A stretch of 64,000 bases of DNA from Clytia hemisphaerica (Eukaryota; Cnidaria; Hydrozoa; Leptothecata; Clytiidae), in the NCBI GenBank assembly GCA_902728285.1, contig CACVBU010000194.1:558001-622000 (forward strand), given 5' to 3'. Positions 13,001 to 25,326 of the stretch are shown in pieces. The position numbers and the translations under genes were made by a program. The notes below the pieces were generated by a model that made no database searches, had not been told where the DNA came from, and saw only the letters and a program-made list of their open reading frames with translations. Positions within the stretch are counted from its first letter, which is position 1. Every line of letters starts with the position of its first letter.

Positions 13001-13250
13001 TCTTCGGTAACATTACCAGATCAGCCACAACTCCGTAAGACGTGAAAAGTTCCAACAGATTTTCTCGTGTTTGACCACACAACATACCGCCATTGCCGAT
13101 GAACAAACAAACCGAGGGCGTGGACGTTATATTTAGGCCCTCGAACTCTTTCAATAGATTGGTTGCTTTCTTATGATATTTCTTCGCATTACGCTGTTTT
13201 TGCTTCAGCTGACTTTTCGACGATTTCTCTTTGCCAGTCTCCATTGTCAT
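10010..13250 (-). CDS. ALKBH8: ALKBH8: tRNA wobble-uridine methyltransferase and hydroxylase, six exons
   Basis: Exons (5' to 3' on the minus strand): 13250-12695, 12455-12252, 12008-11938, 11639-11533, 11342-10836, 10538-10010. The joined frame is 657 residues, close to the human protein. Order: basic N-terminus; RRM (about 48-130, with SVCLFIGNGG); AlkB Fe(II)/2-oxoglutarate oxygenase with iron ligands His258, Asp260 (HVD) and His312, and the Arg pair in RGIRISLTFR; a CxC...C group (Cys360, 362, 368) that binds zinc in the human enzyme; and an SAM methyltransferase with motif I DVGCGNGK (434-441). The family makes mcm5U, and its hydroxylated form, at tRNA position 34 with TRMT112. The ATG at 13250 is preceded by an in-frame TAA. 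All catalytic residues are present, so the gene looks functional. The exon 2 donor (GTCTAT) is weak. Confidence 0.95.
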
Positions 13251-13725
13251 AATTATCAATGTATTTTTTAATTTTTAATCTTCTAAAATGGAAAAGAAAT
13301 TTAGAGTTAAAATTAGCAAAAGTGTAAGAAGAGGTTATTTGGTAACACTGTAATAATATTTAAAGTTATGAGAGTTCCATTGTATTCAAACAGTTGGCAT
13401 GTATTTGATTAGTATAGGTTGACATTAGTTAGAGTTTATTTCAATATAAAACCATGATTGTTCTTCTTTTGTTCATTGGTTGATGTGTTTGCATGCTATT
13501 TACAAAAATATATATATTTTCCCGGTTCCTGTTATCTAATTCCTTTTAAAAAGCGTAGGAAGGTCTTTTAATGTTTCTATAAGTTAAATTCTTTGAAAAC
13601 AGCTAGAATAGTAAAAGCTGATGAATGATCCGGGCGATAATTCTACATCGAAAGTTTCAGATAAACTTTAAACGTAACATGATAAGAGGGAGAACCGAAC
13701 TCTAGAGACGCTAATTATACAAAAG
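13251..13725 (-). promoter_or_regulatory. Short spacer: NUP43 3' UTR and ALKBH8 upstream region
   Basis: These 475 bases separate the NUP43 stop from the ALKBH8 start on the same strand. A minus-strand AATAAA at 13440-13435 could be the NUP43 polyadenylation signal. The ALKBH8 promoter must lie between there and 13250 or overlap the NUP43 3' UTR. No sharp promoter motif is visible. Confidence 0.45.
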
Positions 13726-16212
13726 CTAGTGTAGAGGAATATCATTGACACAAATGATGGCCTCATTATCCGTTCCACATATCAATCGAGAAGCGTTCAC
13801 ATCGAAAGTATTGACAGCACTCTGGTTGAAGGGAACCAAAGAGAAAGTTTCCATTTTATGCTTATTGGCATCCACGTACAGCCAGATACTGGATGAAACA
13901 GCATCCATCATATTCTGCTGGTGAAATGATAAACCTCCACCAAGGCCAGTTTCAGATAAAGTCTTGACCTGGTTAGCACCTGAAATCATGGAAGAGCCAC
14001 CCCAAAACCAGCAGGAACCATCTTCTGAGCAAGTAAACAAATTGTCCGGATACATTGGATGGAATTTTACTTGCCAAACCTCTGCTGAATGAGCATCAAT
14101 GAGTGTTACTGGAGCTTTTTCTTGACGCGTATCCCATATACCAATAACTCCGTCACCGTGCCCCGTTACCACAATATGTGGTTGGTTCGGGTGCTTGTCT
14201 ACTGACAGTAAAGGACATGCATTGCCTGAAAGTGTCAACGTTTTAGATGGTTTATTGTCCTTGGCAAGTTTTCGTGTATCCCAGATTTTGAGTTGTCCAG
14301 TGGAGTTGATTGAAAGGAATTCCTTGGAAGTAATGTATTGGATTCCTGTCACATTGGAACTATCCATCACGTCCATAGTGTAGATAGGGTCTTTACGATC
14401 AATGTGTAAGATATTCATTCGACCATCTTCACCACCTACCGGTTAAAAAAATAATCAAATTTAAAGCCGGAAGAAAGTTACCGTATTAAAGCTTAAAAAG
14501 GTTTATTTGAAAAAGCAACTTAGATTTGAAAAGTAAATTGACGTCTGTTCTTAATATTGAGTTTATAAGAATGTCAAGGAATTTTTGTTTTTGAAGTCTG
14601 GTTAAAGATTATACACTTTACTTGAACCGATGAAAAAATTAGCAATCTAAAAAAAACAGTAAATATGATTTTCCTTGATTAGTGAAAGTAATATGATACC
14701 TGTAATAATCTCCTGTCCACTGACATCAAAGGTACAACAAGGAGCCAACTCATCAGTGACATCATAACGATGGAGTTTATTCCAACACTGTCTGTCTACA
14801 AACGTATTAGTGTGGATATCAAAATCTAGAAGTGTCAGACTTCCAGTGTTGGTAGTGTAGAAGACTGTGGATGATGAGGTTTGTTTGATTCCTGTCACTG
14901 AACCTGCAAAGAAATATAGACCTCATTATAAAAGACCTCTTCTGTTGAAATTGTTTCTCTTGTACTAAAGTCTGTTCCAAAAATATTGGCAGTTTGCACA
15001 TTTTGAAAAATTCCTTTCAAAGGAGAAAAAATATATTTAATCTCGTTGAAAAGATAACCTTAAGCGGATGATTTTAAGACTTCAAAATCTTTCAAAACTT
15101 TTGAGAATGAAAAATTTTTTTTTCTAGTCGACAGAAAATTCAGTCAAAAGTGAGAAAACTTATCTCAAGTAATAAGTAAGTTGCACATATTTAAAGGTTT
15201 TGTTTGTAGATATGATATCGTTTGCTTACTCGTCAATTTTAATTTACAAGCTTTTTGATATTGAACTGACACGGATGTGGAGCAAGATTGGTCAGAAAGA
15301 GGAAAAAAAATTTTTTTGCTTACATATTATGCTGATATGACAATAGGCAGACACTGTCCTGATATGAAACATGTGCCTGGTATAAAGCACTTATATGAAA
15401 ATAAAACCTTTCAAGTAAGTGTAAGATTATCACAAAACCAGCACCTTAAAGACAGAACAAACATTTACTACGAACTCTCAGGGCTTTTATCTGGCAAAGT
15501 CCTGATAATTATCTGAAGACTTGCAATCTTTAGAAGAAGACTTGCAATTTTTAGAACGCTCAAATCCAAGAAATAGTTTGTTGTTGTATCATGTAAGAAT
15601 AGTCACTCTACTATCCTTTGTTGTGATTTCTAAGTAATAAACAACATCTTTTTTGAAGCTATGAAGCAGTGACATAGTTAAACCCAGTCCAGGTGCAGAA
15701 AGGGCGATCTGTTAAAACCCCTCTTTCTAGCTCATCAATTTGAATTTTAGAAGAAGAGGTATGCATGTGAGAAAGAAATATTCATATCAGAGTGATTCAT
15801 ATCACCAGATCTGACGAACTAAAAAAGGAAAAATTTTACGAAGTTCCATTTAAGGGTGAGGAGACTGGGTTAAAATTTACCACAAAGGAGCTTTGTCAAA
15901 AATCTTTGACCTATGAGAAAATCATCTTCTCAGGAATTGACAGGTGTATACAAGACACAAGCTTCTAAAATAGAAACTGTACCAAAAGATAGACTAACCT
16001 ATTGGGACCTCTTTCTGTGCTACAACAAAGGGTTCTGTTGAGATATCCATCGCTTCATCAGGGATTTTCCACAAACAAAGGGAATTCACCTCATCGTCGT
16101 AACCACCTGTCAGAAACTCATCTTGGCTTGTTGAACCATCCCGCTTTGTGCACCAACACAGATTGGATATCTTTTGCCCAACAAAACTAATTACCACATT
16201 CTCCTGAGACAT
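13726..16212 (-). CDS. NUP43: NUP43 nucleoporin (WD40 propeller), three exons
   Basis: Exons: 16212-15999, 14903-14700, 14435-13726; both introns are in phase 1 and the frame closes at 375 residues, near the human length of 380. WD40 blades are visible: an N-terminal blade ending SLCLWKI, the GGEDG turn at the exon 2/3 junction, GQLKIWDTRK, DGVIGIWDTR, DAHSAEVWQVKFHP and DGSCWFWGG. The C-terminus ends with NTFDVNASRLICGTDNEAI, which matches the family's characteristic end. NUP43 is a peripheral subunit of the Y (NUP107-160) complex, used in pore assembly and at kinetochores. The ATG at 16212 begins the first blade directly. Intron 1 (1.1 kb) carries a dispersed repeat. Confidence 0.94.
15213..15412 (+). 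repeat. Dispersed repeat in NUP43 intron 1, partner at 49840-50055
   Basis: Both copies start with GATATCGTTTGCTTACTC, share CAAGATTGGTCAGAAAGAGG, and end with AAATAAAACCTTT. They differ by small indels. A frame of 79 codons through it is not a gene. Confidence 0.7.
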
Positions 16213-16308
16213 TCTTTATAATATCTGTGTGTATTGGAAGAAAATATTTTACAGCATATATATAAGGCTAGAGGTAGAACCTCTAACCTATCCTAGGCAA
16301 GAAAAAGT
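16213..16308. promoter_or_regulatory. NUP43 5' flank
   Basis: Fewer than 100 bases separate the NUP43 ATG from the first transposon-like inverted end, so the core promoter is either here or within the element. A short TATATATAA lies near 16257-16265; its function is unknown. Confidence 0.3.
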
Positions 16309-17850
16309 GAAGCCACTTATTTCCCATCCAGGACGCACCTAGAACCCGCCACACTCATGACGTACCAATGAATGAATCTAGCGGTTCCTTTGTTTTTGAG
16401 GACTGCACTGAGGATTTTACTTTCAATCTGGTGTTTGTGTAAAATCCACGCCCGGCGTTCTGGATAGGAAATGTGACTCCCCAAGCAATTCGGAGTACAC
16501 AATAGACCAATCGGCCCCGGCCAAAATATAATTTTTAGTGGTCCGTCATTTGTGAAGATCGGCCTCCAAGTGGGCGAGAGAATTTTTTAAAGGTCCGCTT
16601 GAGACCGCTCTTTTAGCGGCCCTTTCTTGAGCAAGAGACTTCCAAGCGGCGTCTGGAGCGGTCGAAAGTAGGATGAAATGTAGAAAACGAGTTATTAATG
16701 TTAAAACTTAGAAAGAAAAACAAGTTGATAAAAGTGTGCATTAGAAACTCTAGTGAAATTTATGAACAAAACAACAATGCTTTATTTAGAGAAGCTCTGA
16801 TGTTACAACGGGATTGGCTAACTAAACAAAAGCTGTGGCTAAGAAACAGGGCTGTTCTGTTTCTTAAAAACTATGTTATCGTACACATGCAACCTACTAT
16901 ACCTTAAGACATTTTTGTTTGTAAAAATTTGGACACTTAAAATCACTAAAATGACTTCTAAGTTGTATCGATAAAGTTTTATCGCTAATTTTCTATTGCA
17001 AATTTTGTTATCGTTATCGACAGGGGGGGGTCATGCAGTTATTATATAAACACTATGACAATTACTACCGTGGTGGTATGTAAACCAAAATTTGGGAAAA
17101 CAGTTACTCCACCAGTGGACTAACTGCAACATAGGTGGTGCCTAAGCCCAAAATTGTCGATTTTGGTAGGATATGGTGCACTAAGTGAGCACATTTTTCA
17201 AATTTTCACTTAAAATTTTAGGTTTTTAAAAATTCCGGAAGCAAAAAAATTCAAAACATTTTTTTCAAAAGTAAAAAAAAAATCACAAAATTCTTTCTTC
17301 AATCAAGGCATGAAAGATATTTTAACAAACTTGGAAAATGATTGAGATATTTAACTCTTGAACGTCCGTTAATAAGACGTACCCAGTAAAATGGTATAAA
17401 AAATGAGGAATTCAGTGAAAAAATTGCCAAATTTGGCATAATTTTGGGGGTGGTATACACCAATTTTGAGGGTAAAATCAGTTAGTACACTATGGAATAA
17501 CTGCAAGGGTGGAGGTGTCTGTAGAAAATGTCCAAAATTGCAGTTACTCCACATAGTGTCAAGGAGTAACTGCAAGACCCCCCCTGTTATCGATAAGTTT
17601 CTATCACTAGATTGCTGCAATCAGGACGAAGCGGACCGGGCATTTGACCGTTCTAGGGCCCCTTTAGCGGCCTTGAAGCCTCTTCGCTATGGCTGCTTTT
17701 CATGATCGACCAAGCATCAGCCCCTTTCAATATTTGAACGGCCTTAACATAAAAAGATCGGTCCATTAGAGGCCAAAGAGGAACGGTAATTAGACCGATC
17801 GGACTTTTGTGTACTCCAAATCGCTTGGGGAGTCACAAATAAGTGGCTTC
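16309..17850. mobile_element. Inverted-repeat element (~1.5 kb) with a nested MITE
   Basis: The ends are inverted: GAAGCCACTTATTT at 16309-16322 and its complement at 17837-17850. A second inverted pair (GTGACTCCCCAAGC...GGAGTACACAA) lies at about 16469-16512 and 17788-17836, so the left arm holds an extra block of about 140 bases. The GAAGCCACTTATTTCC string also occurs at 7899. No transposase frame was found and no target duplication is clear. Confidence 0.55.
17021..17586. mobile_element. Nested hAT-like MITE, ends CAGGGG...CCCCTG
   Basis: The left end CAGGGGGGGGTCATGCAGTTA is matched in inverse at 17566-17586. TTATCGA flanks both sides (17014-17020 and 17587-17593), a 7-bp direct repeat; hAT elements usually make 8. 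Sub-terminal inverted pairs of CAGTTACTCC/CACTATG are also present. It carries no coding region. Confidence 0.65.
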
Positions 17851-17858
17851 ATTCTTTG

Positions 17859-19030
17859 CACTAAGCATCCGGCAGGAATGAGCATCTTGTCGTTGAAATG
17901 GAGCATCAAGTCGTTGAATGGAGCTTTCGTCTGTCGAAATGATCATCTAGCCGTCAAAATACCCATCCGGTTGTCAAGACGAACATCCAATCGTTGAGAG
18001 GAGCATCCAGTATTCAAAACAAACATCTGGCTGTTGGAGCGAACAGGCGAGCATATTGTCTAAAGCAGACCTCACCAGGACTCTAGGATCCCTAATGACA
18101 TAGTGTCCTCTAGGGTTTGTCCCCCCCCACCAAATTTTTGATTTTTTTTAAATCTCCCCCTCTTTTTTTTCTCCCTATGGCTTTTCAGTTTTTTTAGTTT
18201 ACCCCCTCTTTTTTGCTTTCCCCCCAGAAAATTCTGAAAATATCAGTTCCCCCCATATACCCATATAAATTTCAAAACAAACATGCTTAGAAAAGCAGAC
18301 TTAAAACAACAATGAACTTTCACTTTTCTGCTCAGTTTCTGTACAGTTTTTATGCCTAGTGAATTTTTCAATCATGATCTAATCACATGATATCATGTGG
18401 ACTGACCTTGGTTGCTGAGATAAAGTTGAAGTGATTTCACACTCCCCCCCCACTAGATTTGCTAACTATCAATGTTTCCCTCCTCTTTTTCCCCCCTTTA
18501 CTATTCAAATTTTCATTCCCCCCCTCACCCATCCAAAATTAGAAAATTGGTTCCCCCCCCCCTTTATAAAAGGGGGGGGGCACTATGAATGAGGACCTTA
18601 ATTTTGTTAAAGCTGGACACATCTTTTATAAGGTAAGGACTTCGAGAGCAGATCATTGACAAGGTTTATGGTCCTCTTATAGGCAGGTTTGCTTTCAAAA
18701 AATTTGGAATCCTACTTTATGTAGAATTTTGACAAATTTGGGGTCCTCCTTTAGAGGTCCACTTTTGAAAAACTAGGGAGTCTTCTTTCTTGTAGTAGTA
18801 CTCAAGACCAATTTGGAGTCCTCCTTTAGGGTTCCATGCTTTCAACAAATTTGGGGTCCTCTCTTTTAGAGGTCCACTTCAGACAAATTTGGGGTCTTCC
18901 TTTAGGGATCCTCATTGTGGTCATTTCAACGGCCGTAAGCTCCATTTAACGAATGGATGGTCATTTCCACGAACGGAAGCTCCATTCCACGACCAGATGC
19001 TGATTTCGGTTCAACGGCGGATGCTTAGTG
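17859..19030. mobile_element. Foldback element with arms built of ~21-bp subrepeats
   Basis: CACTAAGCATCC at 17859-17870 is inverted as GGATGCTTAGTG at 19019-19030. The left arm (to about 18060) is a run of degenerate units such as GAGCATCTTGTCGTTGAAAT; the right arm (about 18915-19015) is the inverted counterpart (CATTTCCACGAACGGAAGCTC). The middle has polypyrimidine and C-runs (18118-18250, 18437-18580) and a second degenerate direct repeat of roughly 35-40 bases (CAAATTTGGGGTCCTCCTTT, about 18680-18910). Confidence 0.65.
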
Positions 19031-21986
19031 TGACAGCTTGATGGTCATCCTGGATGCATTATCAATTCAACGATTTTGAGCCCAACCCCCTATAGGATAC
19101 TGCCCCCAACCCCCTATAGGATACTGCCCCCCCCCTCATCTGAAGAAGAAATTGGCTTTCAAATGTGATTTTTAGAAACCCGAAAATCTTTCCAACCGCC
19201 TGCCTACATGTATTTTTAACAACAGCTGTGACGCGAACAGAAAATTTTTTCGATGACTGCCTAAGAGCAAGAGTAGCGACTCCAGAAGTCACGCAATAAC
19301 CAAATGTTTCAATTTTCGGTGAACTTTGAACTTTTCTAACTTTTTTTCTATGAATTCAACTATTTTGGCACAGGCCTGACCGTGTATGGCTCGTATTGCA
19401 CTCGCACACGCTGACACACACCTAAAATGGTTGGCGAGTGCTAAAATAGCACTTCTAAAATATATAAGAACTAGCCGGTATCCGGCGTCGCACGCCGGTT
19501 TAGCTGTTTGCTGAACGCATTTAAAGTCCTTTGAGATGTTGGGAAGGTGGCTTAAACACGATGAAATCAAAATTTAAGGGAAGAATTCTCTTCAAAGTTT
19601 TACTCTATCCCTCCCGGGTGACGTATCTTTTAACCATATTTTGAAAAAGATTTTTGTGGCAAAAATGATCAGAAAACAGAAAGGGCATCATTCCCAAATT
19701 ACACCATACCGGCGATCAGCGACGTCCGAGACGGCTCTGCAATTAGATTTTTTTCTCGCTTCGCTTGCGTTATATTTTCCGTAGTTCTTGATGTTTAAGT
19801 TTAGGAAAACTTTGATGTCAAGATATAAGCGGAGTGAAATAATAGACATGACACGCGATTCGTCGAAAAAGGCAGCCCAATGGGGGGGGGGTACTTAGGC
19901 AAGAGAAGTGTATGGGTATGTGCCGGCCTTAAGTGTGCCTTTTTGAAACATGGCAGAATGAAAAATCGGAAAATCAAACTTCAGTCCCACTAAGAATCGG
20001 AAAAATAGGAAAATTTCAACTTTTTGCCCCCAGAAAGATAGAAATTTGGTCAAATTAGTTCCAAAAAGTGAATTAAAATTCACACAATTTCCCTTGTTTC
20101 TTCTCCTCTTTATTCTGCTAAGGGTCCGAGGGGCAGGGCCGAAAGTCAGCTCGCAACCATAGTCCCCCGGAAGGCAGCTAGGACACGCAGACAAAAAAGC
20201 GTGATAGATAGCGCAATTTTATATTGTTTTTTATAAAATAACTTCGTCATAACTTCAATAATTTTTCAAATTCAACAATGACTTAGATTTACAGCAAAAT
20301 AATTATCGACATACATGTTTAAAGGTCCGTTTTTGAAGAAAGAATTCTAGTTTTTACCGCCTTTTGAATGTATTTTTAATGTTGCTGTTGTTCTAACAAA
20401 CTTGTTATGTGATTCTTGAGTTTTATTTTATATTTGTTCTTTTCTTTAACAGATTCTGTTTAAAATTTTTTTTTTGTTTTGAAAAGAATTCAAATGTCTC
20501 AAATCAAATAAGGTCGTTAATTACATTCGAAAACATAAAACAAAAGAAAAGAAAGAAAAAGAAAAGAAAAAGTCTAATCTATCAATCAAAACAAAGTCTT
20601 TATAAAACGGCGCGAATATCGTTAAACAAATTTGTGGAGCAAGAACAAAATAAAAGTCATCTTTTAAAAGAACAAAACATTGCTTGCGAAAACGAAAGTG
20701 ACACACAAAAAACAAACACACATACAGACTACGGCTATTAATATATAGATGTACAAAATCTCTTTTACAAGGGCTAATACACGCTAGCTCTAAAGCTCTA
20801 AAACAGCATCTAATAACATGAAAACCAGAATATGGTTTTTCAATGGGAATCAAAACTATAAAGTGCACTTACAAACATCTATTTGTCAGATCTAATAAAA
20901 ATAAACCAGCCGAGGCTGGAAGGTCAGCCAATAGAGCGTAGCTAGATTAGATAGCTTTAATAAGTGGGTTAACAGATGTAAGAGATGTACTGAAACAGAG
21001 TAGACTAAAAATGTTGAATAATGTACAAAATGTGAAACATTTGATAACTTGATTTAAAATTATTTAAAACAAGCCTGAGAGCTCCTCCCAAAAATTTTCT
21101 TTCTTCAAAAGATATAGAAAAAGAATTCCCTTGATGAAAATCATGTGTTTAATTTGCTGAGTTAAAAAAATAAATGACAGAAATTGAAGCTTGCAACAAT
21201 TTACACTGGAAATACTTTGGTACAACACTGACTTATCACATCTGACTTATCGCTTGAGCCACCATCTTGAAACACCACATTTTATGATCTGAAAAAACAA
21301 CGCACGCTAAAAGTACCCAAAAAGTTAACCCGATCGGAAGAAAGTTTAGAAATCAAAGTGAGATCGGGAAATCGGATTTTTTTTTTGCCGTCTTATGGTG
21401 GAAGAAGAACCGAATTTTACCTATTTGAATGCTCAGCTTAGGCTGACCAATAATAACGGCACTGTCATCATTGACAATCAAACAAACGATATTCTTTCAA
21501 GAGCCTTGTAAACATTCCAACAAATTCCATCAAAATGATCTGCCACAGCTATGTCTACCATTTTAGCGCCCGGTCCGAGGATTGACCCGAGAACACTCGC
21601 AGAACGCCCGCCAGCTCCTGCGCGGGTGAAAAATTTTAATCTGTCAATCATATTCTCAAGCGAAAAGACACGAAGCGATTCTAGCTTTACGATTGTGCCG
21701 CGGATCAGTGAATAGTATTCAATTATCATTATCCTTTTATTTTCATTTCTAGAACTTTTGCGAAAAAAAGGAAAAATATTGATTGTGAACCTGATTGGTT
21801 AATTTCAGAACATCTTCATAATGGCAGATAATTTAGAAGTGTCTAGTGGAATAAAGGTCGGGTGAATTTGTTGATGTCAGTATTAATTTTGTTGGTTGAT
21901 GGCTTGTTGAATCTGGCAAGAAAAAAGTAAACAGGTATAGCTTTTTCTAACCAAGGATCTGAGGGATTCGAGCAACACTGATTAGT
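19031..21986. other. Intergenic sequence without a recognisable gene
   Basis: It contains a tandem duplication of a 25-base unit (CCCCAACCCCCTATAGGATA..., about 19082-19132). Another segment, 19270-19330 (GCGACTCCAGAAGTCA...ACCAAATGTTTCA), recurs inverted at 26640-26708. A purine-rich A/G tract lies at 20540-20572. Open frames of 76-115 codons are low in complexity and match no family I know. Confidence 0.45.
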
Positions 21987-24900
21987 TCTGGAGATATATT
22001 GAAAAGTTTAAACATCAGTAGTTTGTGTTTGCATTTCGCGTTCCCAAACCAAACGCATGTGACACGTCCAGTAAAAATTTTCAAACACGCCAAATCATTT
22101 TTTTTGACTCTCTAAACTGTAAGGATTTCAAAATAAGTATATACTCAATATTTTTCCCTCAATTTTCACTTATTTCACTTTTTTTGATGTCATCAGCTGC
22201 CTGTCTGTCTATTGCAACCCGGGCTGTGGGGGTTGCCATCAGTCAATACCTTTAGCCAAATTAGAAACATTTTTCTTACTTTTACCAGGATTCCTAATTA
22301 GGAATCTTATTTATTCCTAATTAGGAAGAAATATTTAAAAGTTTACTGAAACGAGCTACATTCGCAAATTTCAAGTATGACCAATAGATTCGGTATACCA
22401 AATATGATAACTGTGCAAAAAATTGAAAAAATTTATTCGCGGATAGAGGAATTATTAACGTCCCAAAAAAATAATTCCAAATTAGGAATTAAACAAACTG
22501 CCATTTTTATTATCACGAAGAAAAACAGAAAGTGAGCTGAGTTTCCCGCGTTTTCTAAATAAGGGGACCCGTCCATATTCATTTTGACAACGCATTACGT
22601 CAAATTGACGTTATCCTCTGAACCCCCACCCCCCACAGATAACGTCAAGCGTTGTACTGATGTATACCCAAAGTTGTAGCCATTTTTCATCCAATTTTCT
22701 TTGTTTCGTTGCAAAGTCCGTACTTGGTTGTACCCGTGCGTGTATGTGTTCTTTTAACTAATGACCTTTATTTAAAAAGAAATTAAAAGCTCCACTTAGC
22801 GCTAGGTCCGTCCCGTGCTTTAGGCGTACCACCTTCTTTACCCACTTGTGCGATGTGGTTCGCTCGATCGCGCAAACAATGAAAATATGATGTAATGATA
22901 TCATAGCGCAAACCAATGGGATTATGCGAGCAGCAAATTTTCATGTACTTAATACACAAATATATTTTCGACAGCCTATAAAGTATAGTGTGGTTGGTGG
23001 TTACAAATATCCACGATTTTCACAAAAAGGTATACCTTTGATTTCTTATAACGTCAAACCTAACTTTTGAAAACCCCCCACCCCCTCATAACGTCAATTT
23101 ATCTGGAGATATATTGAAAAGTTTAAACATCAGTAGTTTGTGTTTGCATTTCGCGTTCCCAAACCAAACGCATGTGACACGTCCAGTAAAAATTTTCAAA
23201 CACGCCAAATCATTTTTTTGACTCTCTAAACTGTAAGGATTTCAAAATAAGTATATACTCAATATTTTTCCCTCAATTTTCACTTATTTCACTTTTTTTG
23301 ATGTCATCAGCTGCCTGTCTGTCTATTGCAACCCGGGCTGTGGGGGTTGCCATCAGTCAATACCTTTAGCCAAATTAGAAACATTTTTCTTACTTTTACC
23401 AGGATTCCTAATTAGGAATCTTATTTATTCCTAATTAGGAAGAAATATTTAAAAGTTTACTGAAACGAGCTACATTCGCAAATTTCAAGTATGACCAATA
23501 GATTCGGTATACCAAATATGATAACTGTGCAAAAAATTGAAAAAATTTATTCGCGGATAGAGGAATTATTAACGTCCCAAAAAAATAATTCCAAATTAGG
23601 AATTAAACAAACTGCCATTTTTATTATCACGAAGAAAAACAGAAAGTGAGCTGAGTTTCCCGCGTTTTCTAAATAAGGGGACCCGTCCATATTCATTTTG
23701 ACAACGCATTACGTCAAATTGACGTTATCCTCTGAACCCCCACCCCCCACAGATAACGTCAAGCGTTGTACTGATGTATACCCAAAGTTGTAGCCATTTT
23801 TCATCCAATTTTCTTTGTTCCGTTGCAAAGTCCGTACTTGGTTGTACCTGTGCGTGTATGTGTTCTTTTAACTAATGACCTTTATTTAAAAAGAAATTAA
23901 AAGCTCCACTTAGCGCTAGGTCCGTCCCGTGCTTTAGGCGTACCACCTTCTTTACCCACTTGTGCGATGTGGTTCGCTCGATCGCGCAAACAATGAAAAT
24001 ATGATGTAATGATATCATAGCGCAAACCAATGGGATTATGCGAGCAGCAAATTTTCATGTACTTAATACACAAATATATTTTCGACAGCCTATAAAGTAT
24101 AGTGTGGTTGGTGGTTACAAATATCCACGATTTTCACAAAAAGGTATACCTTTGATTTCTTATAACGTCAAACCTAACTTTTGAAAACCCCCCACCCCCT
24201 CATAACGTCAATTTATCTGGAGATATATTGAAAAGTTTAAACATCAGTAGTTTGTGTTTGCATTTCGCGTTCCCAAACCAAACGCATGTGACACGTCCAG
24301 TAAAAATTTTCAAACACGCCAAATCATTTTTTTGACTCTCTAAACTGTAAGGATTTCAAAATAAGTATATACTCAATATTTTTCCCTCAATTTTCACTTA
24401 TTTCACTTTTTTTGATGTCATCAGCTGCCTGTCTGTCTATTGCAACCCGGGCTGTGGGGTTGCCATCAGTCAATACCTTTAGCCAAATTAGAAACATTTT
24501 TCTTACTTTTACCAGGATTCCTAATTAGGAATCTTATTTATTCCTAATTAGGAAGAAATATTTAAAAGTTTACTGAAACGAGCTACATTCGCAAATTTCA
24601 AGTATGACCAATAGATTCGGTATACCAATATGATAACTGTGCAAAAAATTGAAAAAATTTATTCGCGGATAGAGGAATTATTAACGTCCCAAAAAAATAA
24701 TTCCAAATTAGGAATTAAACAAACTGCCATTTTTATTATCACGAAGAAAAACAGAAAGTGAGCTGAGTTTCCCGCGTTTTCTAAATAAGGGGACCCGTCC
24801 ATATTCATTTTGACAACGCATTACGTCAAATTGACGTTATCCTCTGAACCCCCACCCCCCACAGATAACGTCAAGCGTTGTACTGATGTATACCCAAAGT

Positions 24901-25326
24901 TGTAGCCATTTTTCATCCAATTTTCTTTGTTCCGTTGCAAAGTCCGTACTTGGTTGTACCTGTGCGTGTATGTGTTCTTTTAACTAATGACCTTTATTTA
25001 AAAAGAAATTAAAAGCTCCACTTAGCGCTAGGTCCGTCCCGTGCTTTAGGCGTACCACCTTCTTTACCCACTTGTGCGATGTGGTTCGCTCGATCGCGCA
25101 AACAATGAAAATATGATGTAATGATATCATAGCGCAAACCAATGGGATTATGCGAGCAGCAAATTTTCATGTACTTAATACACAAATATATTTTCGACAG
25201 CCTATAAAGTATAGTGTGGTTGGTGGTTACAAATATCCACGATTTTCACAAAAAGGTATACCTTTGATTTCTTATAACGTCAAACCTAACTTTTGAAAAC
25301 CCCCCACCCCCTCATAACGTCAATTT
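21987..25326 (+). repeat. Tandem triplication of a ~1.115 kb unit
   Basis: Three head-to-tail copies start with TCTGGAGATATATTGAAAAG at 21987, 23102 and 24216 (periods 1115 and 1114). They are nearly identical. Copies 2 and 3 share changes against copy 1 (TTCCGTTGC for TTTCGTTGC, ACCTGTGC for ACCCGTGC); copy 3 alone has two single-base losses. Each unit joins flanking DNA to an inverted-repeat element whose left arm is at 22563-22612. Its right arm is cut at the junction in copies 1 and 2 and is complete only after copy 3 (25312-25364). Confidence 0.9.

Noticed and set aside
20409..20868. Open frames of 110 and 115 codons on opposite strands
   Set aside because: Composition is Lys- or Phe-rich from A/T tracts; no recognisable domain.
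21987..25326. CRISPR-like or satellite array
   Set aside because: Three long units with transposon arms and no spacer pattern; better explained as tandem segmental duplication.
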